35,245 nt of DNA from an uncultured Bacillota bacterium (GTDB lineage Bacteria > Bacillota > Clostridia > Christensenellales > Borkfalkiaceae): assembly GCA_949297575.1 (NCBI GenBank), contig CASFTB010000014.1, positions 1 through 35,245 of the forward strand, written 5' to 3'. The notes beneath the pieces are model-generated. The model had not been told where the DNA came from. It did not search any database and was given only the letters and a program-made list of their open reading frames with translations. Numbering within the stretch: the first letter of the stretch is position 1; each line of letters opens with the position of its first letter. A program made the position numbers and the translations under genes. Below, in pieces: positions 26,892 through 34,970 of the stretch.

Positions 26892-26921
26892 AGGGAGGAG
26901 AAAAGAAAAAGGAGAGCGGCG

Positions 26922-27785
26922 ATGAAGCACATCCAGTGGTTTCCCGGGCACATGGCCAAGGCGATGCGCATGATGGAGGAGAGCGTCCCCCTCGTGGACG
27001 GCGTCCTCGTCGTGCTGGACGCCCGCGCACCCGTCGCCACGCGCAACAAAAATCTCGAAAAGGTCTTTGCGGGAAAGCCCGCCCTGTACCTGTTCAACAA
27101 GGCGGACCTCGCCGACGAAGGGAAGACGGACGCCTTCCTCGCCGCGTACGCGCGGCGCGGCGAGCTCGCCGCCAAGTGTACGGCGACCGCCGCGGGCGCG
27201 GCGCGCGCCGTCACGGCGAAGCTGCCCGTCCTGCTCGCCGAAAAGTTCGCCAAAGACGCCGCAAAGGGGATCAACCGCCCGCCGCGGCTGATGGTCGCGG
27301 GCATCCCCAACGCGGGCAAGAGCGCCCTCATCAACGCGCTCAGCGGCGCGAAGCGCGCCGTCACCGGAGACAAGGCGGGCGTCACGCGCGGCAAGCAATG
27401 GGTGCGCTGCGCGGGCTTCGAGCTGCTGGATACCCCCGGCACCATGCCGCCTTCCTTTGAGGACCAGAGCCTCGCGCGGCACCTCGCCTACATCGGTTCC
27501 GTCAACGACGACATCCTCGACATGGATGACGTCGCCCTCGAATTGCTGCGCGAGATCGCGCAGGCGTACCCGGCATTTCTGGCCGAACGCTACGGGATAG
27601 AGGACTTTTCCTCCCCCCTTGCCATGTACGAGGCGGTGTGCCGCCGCCGCGGCTTCATGCTGCGCGGGGGCGAGTTCGACTACGAGCGCGGGGCGCGCGC
27701 CATCGTCGACGACTTCCGCAAGGGGCGCATCGGGCGCATCACGCTGGAGGATCCCGCGCAGCTTTCCGGACAGGGGGAAGGCTGA
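26922..27785 (+). CDS. rbgA: Ribosome biogenesis GTPase RbgA (YlqF)
   Basis: RbgA is a circularly permuted GTPase needed for late 50S assembly in Firmicutes. The 287-residue product starts MKHIQWFPGHMAKAMR, the family hallmark. The permuted motif order is visible: NKAD (G4, 59-62) comes before GIPNAGKS (G1, from 127) and DTPGT (G3, from 170). A C-terminal ANTAR-like helical domain follows. AAGGAGAG lies upstream of ATG 26922. Its TGA overlaps the rnhB ATG by one base, giving a coupled operon. Confidence 0.95.
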   Translation: MKHIQWFPGHMAKAMRMMEESVPLVDGVLVVLDARAPVATRNKNLEKVFAGKPALYLFNKADLADEGKTDAFLAAYARRGELAAKCTATAAGAARAVTAKLPVLLAEKFAKDAAKGINRPPRLMVAGIPNAGKSALINALSGAKRAVTGDKAGVTRGKQWVRCAGFELLDTPGTMPPSFEDQSLARHLAYIGSVNDDILDMDDVALELLREIAQAYPAFLAERYGIEDFSSPLAMYEAVCRRRGFMLRGGEFDYERGARAIVDDFRKGRIGRITLEDPAQLSGQGEG

Positions 27786-28420
27786 TGGACAAGCTCTTTT
27801 ACGAGCGCGAGATGCTCGCCCTCGGCGCGCAGTACATCGCCGGCGCCGACGAGGTGGGCAGGGGGCCGCTGGCGGGCCCGGTCGTGTGCGCGGCGGTCAT
27901 CATGACCCTCGGCAGGGGAGAGCTCATCGAGGGGATCGACGACAGCAAAAAGGTAAAGGAGGGGGAGCGCGTGCGCCTCGCCGCCCTCATCCGCGAGCGC
28001 GCCGTCGCCTGGGCGATCTGCGAGGAGGACAATCACACCATCGACCGCCTCAACATCTTAGAGGCGACCAAAAAGTGCATGAAGCGGGCGGTGGAGAGCC
28101 TCGCCGTCGAGCCGGACATCCTCTTTCTGGACGGCAATTTCAGGATAGACGTCTCCCTCCCTCAACAGAGCATCATCCACGGAGACGCGCTCTCCTATTC
28201 CATCGGCGCGGCGAGCATCCTCGCCAAGGTCTACCGCGACGAACTGATGAAACAGTACGCGGAGATCTACCCGCAGTACGGGTTTGAAAAGCACAAGGGC
28301 TACGGCACGAAGGTGCATACGGACGCAATACGGGAGTACGGGCTATGCGAGATACACCGCAGGACGTTCACAAGAAAGTTTTGGGAAGGCGAGGGGAAAA
28401 GCTCGCCGCCGAATACCTGA
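27785..28420 (+). CDS. rnhB: Ribonuclease HII
   Basis: RNase HII cleaves RNA in RNA-DNA hybrids and removes misincorporated ribonucleotides. The 211-residue product shows the catalytic pair in GADEVGRGPLAGPVV (Asp22, Glu23), the third acidic site in FLDGNF, and SIGAASILAKVYRDELM. I chose ATG 27785, overlapping the rbgA stop; the upstream extension is inside rbgA. The last 76 bp overlap yraN in another frame, and the Ser/Pro-rich end GEGKSSPPNT is a little longer than usual. Confidence 0.95.
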   Translation: MDKLFYEREMLALGAQYIAGADEVGRGPLAGPVVCAAVIMTLGRGELIEGIDDSKKVKEGERVRLAALIRERAVAWAICEEDNHTIDRLNILEATKKCMKRAVESLAVEPDILFLDGNFRIDVSLPQQSIIHGDALSYSIGAASILAKVYRDELMKQYAEIYPQYGFEKHKGYGTKVHTDAIREYGLCEIHRRTFTRKFWEGEGKSSPPNT

Positions 28421-28719
28421 AAGGGAAGGGATATAAGATATTAAAGCGCAACCTGCGCACCCCCTTCGGCGAGGCGGACATCGTCGCGCAGGAGGGAGAC
28501 ACCGTCGTGTTCTGCGAGGTCAAGGCGCGCCTCAGCGATTCCTTCGGCACCCCCGCGGAGGCGGTGGAGCGGCGCAAGCGCAGGCGGTATGCAGACATCG
28601 CCCGCTGGTTCCTCATGCGCGCGGGGCAGGAGGTGCCCGTCCGCTTCGACGTGCTCGAAGTGGGCGAAGAGGGCGTCCGCCACATCCCCGCCGCCTTTGA
28701 CGGCGAGGGGCGGGCATGA
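28345..28719 (+). CDS. yraN: YraN family (UPF0102) nuclease-like protein
   Basis: The 124-residue product has the family pattern GRRGEKLAAEYLKGKGYKILKRN, then the PD-(D/E)xK-like core GEADIVAQEGDTVVFCEVKAR and a basic helix. UPF0102 proteins are predicted Holliday-junction-resolvase-related endonucleases; the biochemical role is not settled. ATG 28345 gives a 76-bp overlap with rnhB. A TTG a dozen codons in, just before GRRGEK, would still overlap. The rnhB-yraN neighbourhood is standard. Confidence 0.9.
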   Translation: MRDTPQDVHKKVLGRRGEKLAAEYLKGKGYKILKRNLRTPFGEADIVAQEGDTVVFCEVKARLSDSFGTPAEAVERRKRRRYADIARWFLMRAGQEVPVRFDVLEVGEEGVRHIPAAFDGEGRA

Positions 28720-28764
28720 TCGGCGAAAAAGGTAAAAAATTTGTCCGTTTGCGCATAAAAACGG

Positions 28765-28793
28765 TTGCGCGAACGGGCGTTTTATGGTAAAAT
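28765..28793 (+). promoter_or_regulatory. rplS promoter
   Basis: TTGCGC (28765-28770), 17 bp, TAAAAT (28788-28793). It gives rplS its own transcript, as expected for its position away from the rpsP operon. Confidence 0.7.
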
Positions 28794-28799
28794 AACAAA

Positions 28800-28864
28800 A
28801 GACTTCGGGCGGTCCTCTGGCGAACGCGGCCATGAACGCTTAGTAAAGATGGAGGTAAAGTCGA
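28800..28864 (+). ncRNA. Candidate L19 mRNA leader
   Basis: The ~65-nt leader between the promoter and the rplS ATG contains GAACGCGGCC, TGAACGC and TAGTAAAGATGGAGG, with a short TGGC/GCCA helix. Autoregulatory L19 leaders are known in Firmicutes (Rfam L19_leader). The match here rests only on position and general look. Confidence 0.3.
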
Positions 28865-29209
28865 ATGAAAGGTCTTATCGAAGCGATCGAGAAGGAAAGC
28901 CTCAAGGACAGCGTTCCCGCATTCAATGTAGGCGACACGGTGAAAGTAAGCGTCAAGGTCGTCGAGGGCACGCGCGAGAGGATCCAGGCGTTTGAAGGCG
29001 TCGTCATCGCAAAGAAGAACGGCGGCATCCGCGAGACGTTCACGGTGCGCAGGCTGTCCTACGGGGTAGGCGTCGAGCGCACGTTCCCCGTGCACTCTCC
29101 CAAGATCGCCAACATCGCCGTCATCCGCAAGGGTAAAGTCCGCAGGGCGAAGCTGTACTATCTGCGCGGCCGTACCGGCAAAGCGGCGAAGATCAAAGAG
29201 GTTCGCTGA
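28865..29209 (+). CDS. rplS: 50S ribosomal protein L19
   Basis: L19 sits at the 30S-50S interface. The 114-residue protein shows [30 protein letters not shown], then [28 protein letters not shown] and [18 protein letters not shown], all family hallmarks. GGAGGT precedes ATG 28865. Normally it follows trmD; here it is the last gene of the housekeeping block after yraN, with its own promoter and terminator. Confidence 0.97.
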   Translation: MKGLIEAIEKESLKDSVPAFNVGDTVKVSVKVVEGTRERIQAFEGVVIAKKNGGIRETFTVRRLSYGVGVERTFPVHSPKIANIAVIRKGKVRRAKLYYLRGRTGKAAKIKEVR

Positions 29210-29232
29210 GCGAACAACCGAACAGAAAGTTG

Positions 29233-29263
29233 AGACCCTCCGCCTCGCAGGCGGAGGGTCTTT
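29233..29263 (+). terminator. rplS terminator
   Basis: A 13-bp stem AGACCCTCCGCCT/AGGCGGAGGGTCT (29233-29245 with 29249-29261), loop CGC, is followed by TT. The T-tract is short but the stem is very stable. Confidence 0.75.
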
Positions 29264-29274
29264 GCCTCCTTGCT

Positions 29275-29303
29275 TTGCGCGCCGCTTTGCTGTATATTAT
29301 AAT
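29275..29303 (+). promoter_or_regulatory. Phosphoesterase gene promoter
   Basis: TTGCGC (29275-29280), 17 bp, TATAAT (29298-29303). The leader then holds a compact hairpin (GCGCCCGC/GCGGGCGC near 29324-29340) just before GGGGAGG. Confidence 0.75.
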
Positions 29304-29353
29304 ATAGGAAGAAGAAAAAAGATGCGCCCGCTGCGGGCGCGGGGAGGTCTTGC

Positions 29354-30031
29354 ATGATATTCGTCACGGGGGATACGCACCGTTCCGACCTTGCGCGCTT
29401 TGCGCCCTTCTGCGCGGCGCACCCGGGCCTCACGAAGGAGGACTATATGATCGTCGCGGGAGATTTCGGCGGCGTATGGTCGGAAAAGACGCTGGAAGAG
29501 GATCTCGACCGTTTTTCCGCGCTGCCCTTCACCGTGCTGTTCGTGGACGGCAACCATGAAAATTTCGACCTGCTCTCCTCCTGTCCCGTCGGGCAGTGGC
29601 AGGGCGGAAAGGTGCACTTCGTCAGGGAGGACGTCATCCACCTCATGCGCGGGCAGGTCTACGAACTGGAAGGGCACACGTTTTTCACCTTCGGCGGGGC
29701 GACCAGCCTCGACCGCGCCTTCCGCACCGAGGGGGAGAGCTGGTGGCGGCAGGAACTGCCCACCTACGAAGAGCTGGACGAGGGGCTGCGCAACTTTAAA
29801 CGATGCGGCCGCGCGGACTATGTCGTCACGCATTCGTGCGGGGAACGGGCATACATGCACCTCGCTTCCCGCAGGCTCATCGGCGTGCCGCGCATGTATC
29901 CCGAAAACCACCTGCTCTCCAACTTCGAAGACCTGCCCTTCGGCCACTGGTTTTTCGGGCATTACCACGTCGACGCCCGCCTCGGGGAAAAGTACACCGC
30001 GCTGCTGCACGAGATCGTGCGCATCGTCTGA
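29354..30031 (+). CDS. Calcineurin-like metallophosphoesterase
   Basis: The 225-residue cytosolic protein has all the binuclear-metal motifs in order: GDTH (Asp7, His9), GDFGG (Asp37), GNHEN, THSCG and GHYHVD. It lacks a signal peptide, so it acts inside the cell. Family members hydrolyse nucleotides, phosphoproteins or phosphodiesters; the substrate cannot be told from sequence. GGGGAGG lies upstream of ATG 29354. It is a single-gene unit with its own promoter, between rplS and the secreted hydrolase. Confidence 0.9.
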   Translation: MIFVTGDTHRSDLARFAPFCAAHPGLTKEDYMIVAGDFGGVWSEKTLEEDLDRFSALPFTVLFVDGNHENFDLLSSCPVGQWQGGKVHFVREDVIHLMRGQVYELEGHTFFTFGGATSLDRAFRTEGESWWRQELPTYEELDEGLRNFKRCGRADYVVTHSCGERAYMHLASRRLIGVPRMYPENHLLSNFEDLPFGHWFFGHYHVDARLGEKYTALLHEIVRIV

Positions 30032-30124
30032 GGGGCGCGGATTTCGTTCGTCTACAAAAACGCGACGCTCGTCGCACGGCGGCGTTACCTTGTCGCTGTC
30101 TGCCGCCCGTTTGTCGCCCCCGTA

Positions 30125-30153
30125 TTGACATTTTTTCGGGCAGCGTTTATACT
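30125..30153 (+). promoter_or_regulatory. Promoter of the secreted hydrolase
   Basis: TTGACA (30125-30130), 17 bp, TATACT (30148-30153), with the ATG 43 bp past the -10 box and AGAGAGGT as ribosome-binding site. No clear terminator separates it from the phosphoesterase gene. Confidence 0.8.
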
Positions 30154-30195
30154 TTTCTATGAAAAATACGGTGCTCCCGAAAGAGAGGTAAAACT

Positions 30196-31218
30196 ATGAC
30201 CGGAACAAAAAAATTTCTCTGCGCCGTCCTCGCCGCTGCGCTTGCCGCCACCGCGCTGCTCCTGCCGCTTCGCCCGACGACCGCCTACGCCGCGACGGCA
30301 TCCGTGCAGCTCCCCGAAAAGAAGATCATCTCCTATGCGGAGCGTGTAGAGAGCAAAGAGGAGCTGTTCAGCCATAAGGCGACCTTCCGCACGGACGAGA
30401 CCTCCCTCAAATACCGCTGTTACCTGCCGGAGGTGACGGACGGCGCGCCCCTCGTCCTCTTCCTGCATGGCGGGGGAGAGCGCGGCACCGACAACGATCG
30501 GCAGCTGGACAACGCCATCCTCCTTCCCTTCATCGAGGACGAAGACAGCCCCTTCTATTCGGCGGTGGTCGTCGCTCCGCAGTGCCCCGCCAAGGAAAAC
30601 GGCGACGGCTGGGTGGACATGAGGGAACACGGCTACGACATATATGCAAATTATTCGGTGGACGAAGTCCCCGAATCTGCGGAGTGCAGGGCGCTCGTCG
30701 GGCTGATCAACGAGATGGTCACCCGCTATTCCCTCGACACGAGCCGCGTGTACGTCATAGGCGTCTCCCAGGGCGCCGTGGCGGTGTGGGATCTTTTGGC
30801 GCGGCACGGAGAGCTGTTCGCGGCTGCGGTGCCCATCGCGGGGGTGGGGGACGTCTCGAAGGCGGAGATCTATGCCGATATCCCCATCTACGCCTTCCAC
30901 GGCGCGATGGACTTCATCGTGCCGTACGACAAGGGCACGCCCCGCCTGTACGAGGCGGTCGACGCCGTGGGGAAGGGAAAGATGAACTTCGTCTCCTTTT
31001 CGGACGGCGTGCACGATATCTGGGATCAGTCCATCATCTATGCGGGAGGGAACGGGATGCCCTCCCTCGCCGAGTGGCTGTTCTCACAGAAGAAGGAAGT
31101 TGAGGGCACGGGCGCCGTCATCGCCATCTGCGTAGTCGGTGCGGTCGTTCTGACGGGCATCGCCGTGGGCGTCGCCCTGGTCGCCGACCGGAAGAGGAGC
31201 CGCGAAAGCAGCATCTGA
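30196..31218 (+). CDS. Secreted, membrane-anchored alpha/beta hydrolase (esterase/phospholipase-like)
   Basis: The 340-residue product has a signal peptide (cleavage near TAYA-A, about residue 33), an alpha/beta-hydrolase domain, and a C-terminal TM anchor (about 305-330) ending in RKRSRESSI. Catalytic features are the oxyanion-loop LFLHGGGERGTDN and the triad Ser191 in GVSQG, Asp239 in HGAMDFIVP and His273 in GVHDIWD. The pattern is that of the feruloyl-esterase/COG4099 peptidase-phospholipase group, often seen beside glycosidases where it removes acyl or feruloyl groups from plant polymers. It lies just upstream of the GH3 gene but on its own transcript, ended by a very strong terminator. 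Confidence 0.85.
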   Translation: MTGTKKFLCAVLAAALAATALLLPLRPTTAYAATASVQLPEKKIISYAERVESKEELFSHKATFRTDETSLKYRCYLPEVTDGAPLVLFLHGGGERGTDNDRQLDNAILLPFIEDEDSPFYSAVVVAPQCPAKENGDGWVDMREHGYDIYANYSVDEVPESAECRALVGLINEMVTRYSLDTSRVYVIGVSQGAVAVWDLLARHGELFAAAVPIAGVGDVSKAEIYADIPIYAFHGAMDFIVPYDKGTPRLYEAVDAVGKGKMNFVSFSDGVHDIWDQSIIYAGGNGMPSLAEWLFSQKKEVEGTGAVIAICVVGAVVLTGIAVGVALVADRKRSRESSI

Positions 31219-31255
31219 ACGGAACAAAATAAGCCGCGGAAGCGGCGCCCCTGCG

Positions 31256-31309
31256 AAAAGGGAGGGAGCCGAAGGCCGGAAAGAGGCCTTCGGCTCCCTC
31301 CCTTTTTTT
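31256..31309 (+). terminator. Very strong intrinsic terminator
   Basis: A 22-bp perfect stem (31256-31277 with 31285-31306), loop GGAAAGA, ends in T7. This is the most stable hairpin in the window. Confidence 0.95.
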
Positions 31310-31393
31310 GTCCGTTTTGTGAGGGATATGCGGCAGAGATCGGAGGATATGTGTCGGCCGTGCGACATAAAAGGCACGTTTTGCGGCACAGGG

Positions 31394-31447
31394 TGCAAGT
31401 TGTGCAGAAAAATTGCAAGTTGTGCAGAAAAGTTGAAAAGCTGCACA
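31394..31447. promoter_or_regulatory. Direct and inverted repeats upstream of the GH3 gene (operator candidate)
   Basis: Two identical 18-bp copies (31394-31411 and 31414-31431, starting TGCAAGTTGTGCAG) are spaced exactly 20 bp apart, about two helical turns. The second ends two bases before the -35 box. A reversed half-site CTGCACA (31441-31447) pairs with TGTGCAG (31421-31427) across the -35. This is a typical layout for an activator or repressor of an inducible gene, for example AraC or LacI type (inference). Confidence 0.6.
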
Positions 31448-31461
31448 TCCTATGGTACAGT
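31433..31461 (+). promoter_or_regulatory. GH3 gene promoter
   Basis: TTGAAA (31433-31438), 17 bp, TACAGT (31456-31461). It is weaker than the constitutive promoters in the window, consistent with control by the adjoining repeats. Confidence 0.65.
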
Positions 31462-31497
31462 TGAGACGCTTTAAAAATCCTAACCGGGAGGTAAAAC

Positions 31498-34400
31498 ATG
31501 GTTAAAGTAGCAAAGAAGAATGTCTCTCGCTTTGCCGCTGCGCTGCTGTCGGTAACTTTGGTTCTGACGGGCGCGGCGTTCGTAAGCGGCACTTCTGCAA
31601 GCGCGGCTTCCGACGCGCTGTTCGTGTCCGACTACGACAGCAAGGCAGAGGCGGTGCAGGCGGGCCTCGAACTCAACGAGCGCATCGCCGAAGAGGGCAT
31701 GATCCTCGTCAAAAACGAGAACGAAACCCTTCCGCTCTACACGGGCAAAGGCACCGCGGGGGCGAAGGTCACCGTCCTCGGCTATGCGGGTGTCAACCCC
31801 AATGCGGGCGCCAGCGCCAACGGCGGCGACGCATCCGCGGGTTCGGCCATCGCGCTGGAAACGGTGTACAGCAGCCTCGAAGAGGCGGGCTACCGCCTCA
31901 ACCCCGTCGTCAAGGCGCAGTACGAGGCCTGGGCGGCGACGGAGGGCGTTACTTCCGACTCCGCGATCGCGAACCTGGAGACCGGCTCTTTCGACGCGGT
32001 CTCCGCGGGCTGGGCGAACGCGAATGCGGAATATGACGACGCCGCGCTCGTCGTGCTCTCCAAGGGCTCCAACGCCATCGGCGACGGCGCGGGCAAGCGC
32101 GTACATCCCCTGCAGATGGACGAAGAGCAGCTCGACCTCGTCGACTACGCGACGGAGAACTTCGACAAAGTCATCGTGCTCGTCAACAGCTGCACTCCCT
32201 TTGAAATGGCTGCCGTGGCGAACAACGCGGACGTCGACGCCGTCCTCATGATCGGCGAACCCGGAGACAACGGCTTTGCCGCCCTCGGCAAGGTGCTCTC
32301 CGGCGAGGTCAACCCTTCGGGCAGGACGACGGACATCTGGGCAGTGGACTACACCGCCAACCCGTCCTACCGCAACTTCAACGTATTCACCGAAGCCGAT
32401 GCCTGGGGCACGGACGGCAAGGGCGTGGATGTCGGCTATTCGCAGTACAAAGTGGACGGCACCGCCGTGCAGACGTGGTCGGTCGGCTACGTGGAGGGCA
32501 TCTACGTCGGCTACCGCTGGTACGAGACCGCCTATACCGAGATCGTCGACGGCGGCTACACCCCCGGCGAGTATACCTCCGCGACTGCGGACAAATGGTA
32601 TGACGCCAACGTCATCTATCCCTTCGGCTACGGCCTCTCCTACACCGATTTTGACTGGCAGATCGCGCCCGTGACGGCGCAAGGCGCCATCGACGGAGAT
32701 ACCACCCTCAAATTCGACGTCACCGTAAAGAACACCGGCGGCGTCGCCGGCAAGGACGTCGTGCAGCTGTATTACAGCGCGCCCTATGATTCCGAGAGCG
32801 GCATCGAAAAGGCCGCCGTCAACCTCGGCGACTACGCAAAGACCAAGCTGCTCGCCCCCGGCGAGAGCCAGACGGTGCGCCTCACGATCGACGCGAAGGA
32901 CATGGCGTCCTACGACTACGAGTCCGCCAAGACCTACCTGCTCGAGGCGGGCGACTATACCATCAACATCGCGCGCGATTCCCACTCCGCGGCCGTCAAC
33001 GCCGCAGGGGAAGGCAATACGAATGAGTATGTTTACACCGTCGCGAGCGATATCGAGTGCGACACCGCCGTCACCGGCAACACCATCACCAACCGGCTGG
33101 ACGACGTGACCGCGGGCTTCGAAGAGCTGTACACGGGCCTGTCCCGTGCGGACTTCGAAGGCACCTTCCCGACCGCCTCTCCCAAGCAGTATATCGACAT
33201 CACCGCCGAAGAGTATAAGGCGTGGGACTGGAACATCGGCGACTATGACGAGTATTATACGGGCATCGGCGAAGTCACCTACGCGACGGATACCTCCGGC
33301 AGGGGCGCGCAGTACGACATCGTGCTCTCCGACATGATCGGCAAGCCCCTCGACGATCCCGATTATCAGGAGATGGTCGAACAGCTCACCGTCGAAGAGC
33401 TCGCAGAGTTCGTCAACATGGGCGGCTTCCATTCCATGAACATCGATTACCTCGGCGTTCCCTACGCGCTGAACACGGACGGCCCGAAGGGCTGGACGGG
33501 CAACTACTCCGACGCCGAAGACCGCTTCAACTACTTCGCGTCCGAACCCATGATCGCGGCGACCTATAACAAGGATCTCGCCTACGAGATGGGCGTGATC
33601 ATCGGCGAGCAGGGCCTGTGGGGCAACAGCACGCAGGAGAGCGGCATCGCCTATTCCTACACCGGCTGGTATGCGCCCGGCATGAACATCCACCGCTCCG
33701 TCTTTGACAGCCGCTACACCGAGTATTACTCCGAAGATCCCGTGCTGACGGGCAACACGGCGGCGAGCGCCTCCCTCGGCGCACACAGCAAGGGCTGCTA
33801 CATCACGATGAAGCACTTTGCATTCCACAACGACGGCGGCGGCGCCTCCACCTACCGCGCGGGCGCCATCGGCGCGAGCGGCAAGGCAGAGGAAGGCCTC
33901 TCCGCATGGATGACCGAGCAGACCGCCCGCGAGATCTACCTCAAGGGCTACCAGATCTGCACGGAAGAGGGCAGCGCGAACTATATGATGACCTCCTTCA
34001 CGCGCATCGGCGCGACCTGGTGCGGCGGCAGCTACGCCATCAACCAGGCCATCCTGCGCGACGAGTGGGGCTTTGAAGGCGCCTCCGTCACAGACATCGT
34101 GCTGTACAACTCCGTCAACGCCTATCAGCTGATCGCGGCGGGCGGCGGCACCATGCTGGACGCGACCGTCTACGGCCTTGACGGCGGCATCTACCTCGAC
34201 GCGGCGGATATCCTCGCGCTCGACGAGACCAGCCGCGACGTCGTCATCTACAACATGCAGCAGACGGTCAAACAGACGATGTATATCGTCGCCAACAGCA
34301 ACGCCATGCAGATCCCGAAGGGCGCCAGGGTGACGTACACCGGCACCACGGAGAACGAGTTCGGCGAAGTGGTCGCCATCACGCTGGAAAACGCGAAGGT

Positions 34401-34821
34401 CGGCACCGCCTACACTTCCGTCTCCCTGCTCGGCGCAGAGCTGAACACCTATACCCCGTACTCCGAGATCACCTATACCGATGCGGGCCTGCCCGCAGGG
34501 CTGCGCTTTGACGCGGCGACAGGCGTCATCTCCGGCACGCCGACGGCAGCCGGCACCTACGAGGTGACGATCACCGCCTCCGCGGAAGGCTATCAGTCCG
34601 CATCCGTGACGTACACCCTCGTCGTCGAGGCGGAAAACGATTACGTCACTTCCGATGAGGTGCAGGATATGATCGACGGCGCGCTGGGCAACCAGGGCGG
34701 CGAAGAGGAAGGCGGCGGCTGCGGCGGCGCGATCGTCGGCGGCACCGCGCTGATCGCGGCGGGCACCGTGCTCGCGGCTGCGGCGGTGGTCATGATCGTC
34801 CGCAAGAGGAAGGTAAACTGA
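31498..34821 (+). CDS. Secreted GH3-family glycosidase with permuted domains
   Basis: The 1107-residue product has a signal peptide (to about residue 37, SASA-A). The GH3 C-terminal alpha/beta sandwich comes first (about 55-395, with NSCTPFEM and VNPSGRTTD), then an Fn3-like domain (about 400-496). The GH3 N-terminal TIM barrel comes last (about 600-930). Barrel landmarks are Asp661 in NTDGPKGW, Arg733 in NIHRSVFDSRY, YYSEDPVLTG, Lys772-His773 in KHFAF, and the nucleophile Asp866 in GASVTD. An Ig-like domain (about 945-1043) and a C-terminal TM anchor (about 1078-1101) with RKRKVN follow. The C-before-N order is known for some rumen beta-glucosidases. The usual SDW at the nucleophile is TDI here, so the substrate may differ. 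GGGAGG precedes ATG 31498. It probably cleaves beta-linked sugars at the cell surface. Confidence 0.93.
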   Translation: MVKVAKKNVSRFAAALLSVTLVLTGAAFVSGTSASAASDALFVSDYDSKAEAVQAGLELNERIAEEGMILVKNENETLPLYTGKGTAGAKVTVLGYAGVNPNAGASANGGDASAGSAIALETVYSSLEEAGYRLNPVVKAQYEAWAATEGVTSDSAIANLETGSFDAVSAGWANANAEYDDAALVVLSKGSNAIGDGAGKRVHPLQMDEEQLDLVDYATENFDKVIVLVNSCTPFEMAAVANNADVDAVLMIGEPGDNGFAALGKVLSGEVNPSGRTTDIWAVDYTANPSYRNFNVFTEADAWGTDGKGVDVGYSQYKVDGTAVQTWSVGYVEGIYVGYRWYETAYTEIVDGGYTPGEYTSATADKWYDANVIYPFGYGLSYTDFDWQIAPVTAQGAIDGDTTLKFDVTVKNTGGVAGKDVVQLYYSAPYDSESGIEKAAVNLGDYAKTKLLAPGESQTVRLTIDAKDMASYDYESAKTYLLEAGDYTINIARDSHSAAVNAAGEGNTNEYVYTVASDIECDTAVTGNTITNRLDDVTAGFEELYTGLSRADFEGTFPTASPKQYIDITAEEYKAWDWNIGDYDEYYTGIGEVTYATDTSGRGAQYDIVLSDMIGKPLDDPDYQEMVEQLTVEELAEFVNMGGFHSMNIDYLGVPYALNTDGPKGWTGNYSDAEDRFNYFASEPMIAATYNKDLAYEMGVIIGEQGLWGNSTQESGIAYSYTGWYAPGMNIHRSVFDSRYTEYYSEDPVLTGNTAASASLGAHSKGCYITMKHFAFHNDGGGASTYRAGAIGASGKAEEGLSAWMTEQTAREIYLKGYQICTEEGSANYMMTSFTRIGATWCGGSYAINQAILRDEWGFEGASVTDIVLYNSVNAYQLIAAGGGTMLDATVYGLDGGIYLDAADILALDETSRDVVIYNMQQTVKQTMYIVANSNAMQIPKGARVTYTGTTENEFGEVVAITLENAKVGTAYTSVSLLGAELNTYTPYSEITYTDAGLPAGLRFDAATGVISGTPTAAGTYEVTITASAEGYQSASVTYTLVVEAENDYVTSDEVQDMIDGALGNQGGEEEGGGCGGAIVGGTALIAAGTVLAAAAVVMIVRKRKVN

Positions 34822-34830
34822 GCAAATGCG

Positions 34831-34934
34831 CCCTTCCGCCGCGGCGGAAGGGGGATGCGGTAAAATAAACTGCCGATTGCGGCTGCGGCTGTGCCGCAGC
34901 CGCGGTTGGCTTGCAGCGGGAATAATTTTCCCGC
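34831..34934 (+). other. Three consecutive hairpins between GH3 and the next lipoprotein
   Basis: A 22-bp perfect palindrome lies at 34831-34852 (half-site CCCTTCCGCCG). A 10-bp stem follows at 34879-34903 (GCGGCTGCGG/CCGCAGCCGC, loop CTGTG), then a 7-bp stem at 34916-34934 (GCGGGAA/TTCCCGC). None has a T-tract and no promoter is clear. They may be processing or stability elements inside a GH3-lipoprotein operon. Confidence 0.5.
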
Positions 34935-34970
34935 AAAGCGGCAAAACAATCATAAAAAGGAGTGTTCGCA

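Noticed and set aside
24413..27445. 1010-codon minus-strand frame across the ABC permease and rbgA
   Set aside because: Arg/Gly-rich shadow of two recognisable genes, with no start signal of its own.
27638..28420. Longer rnhB start at 27638
   Set aside because: The extension lies inside rbgA and is Arg-rich; ATG 27785 overlaps the rbgA stop and begins a normal RNase HII.
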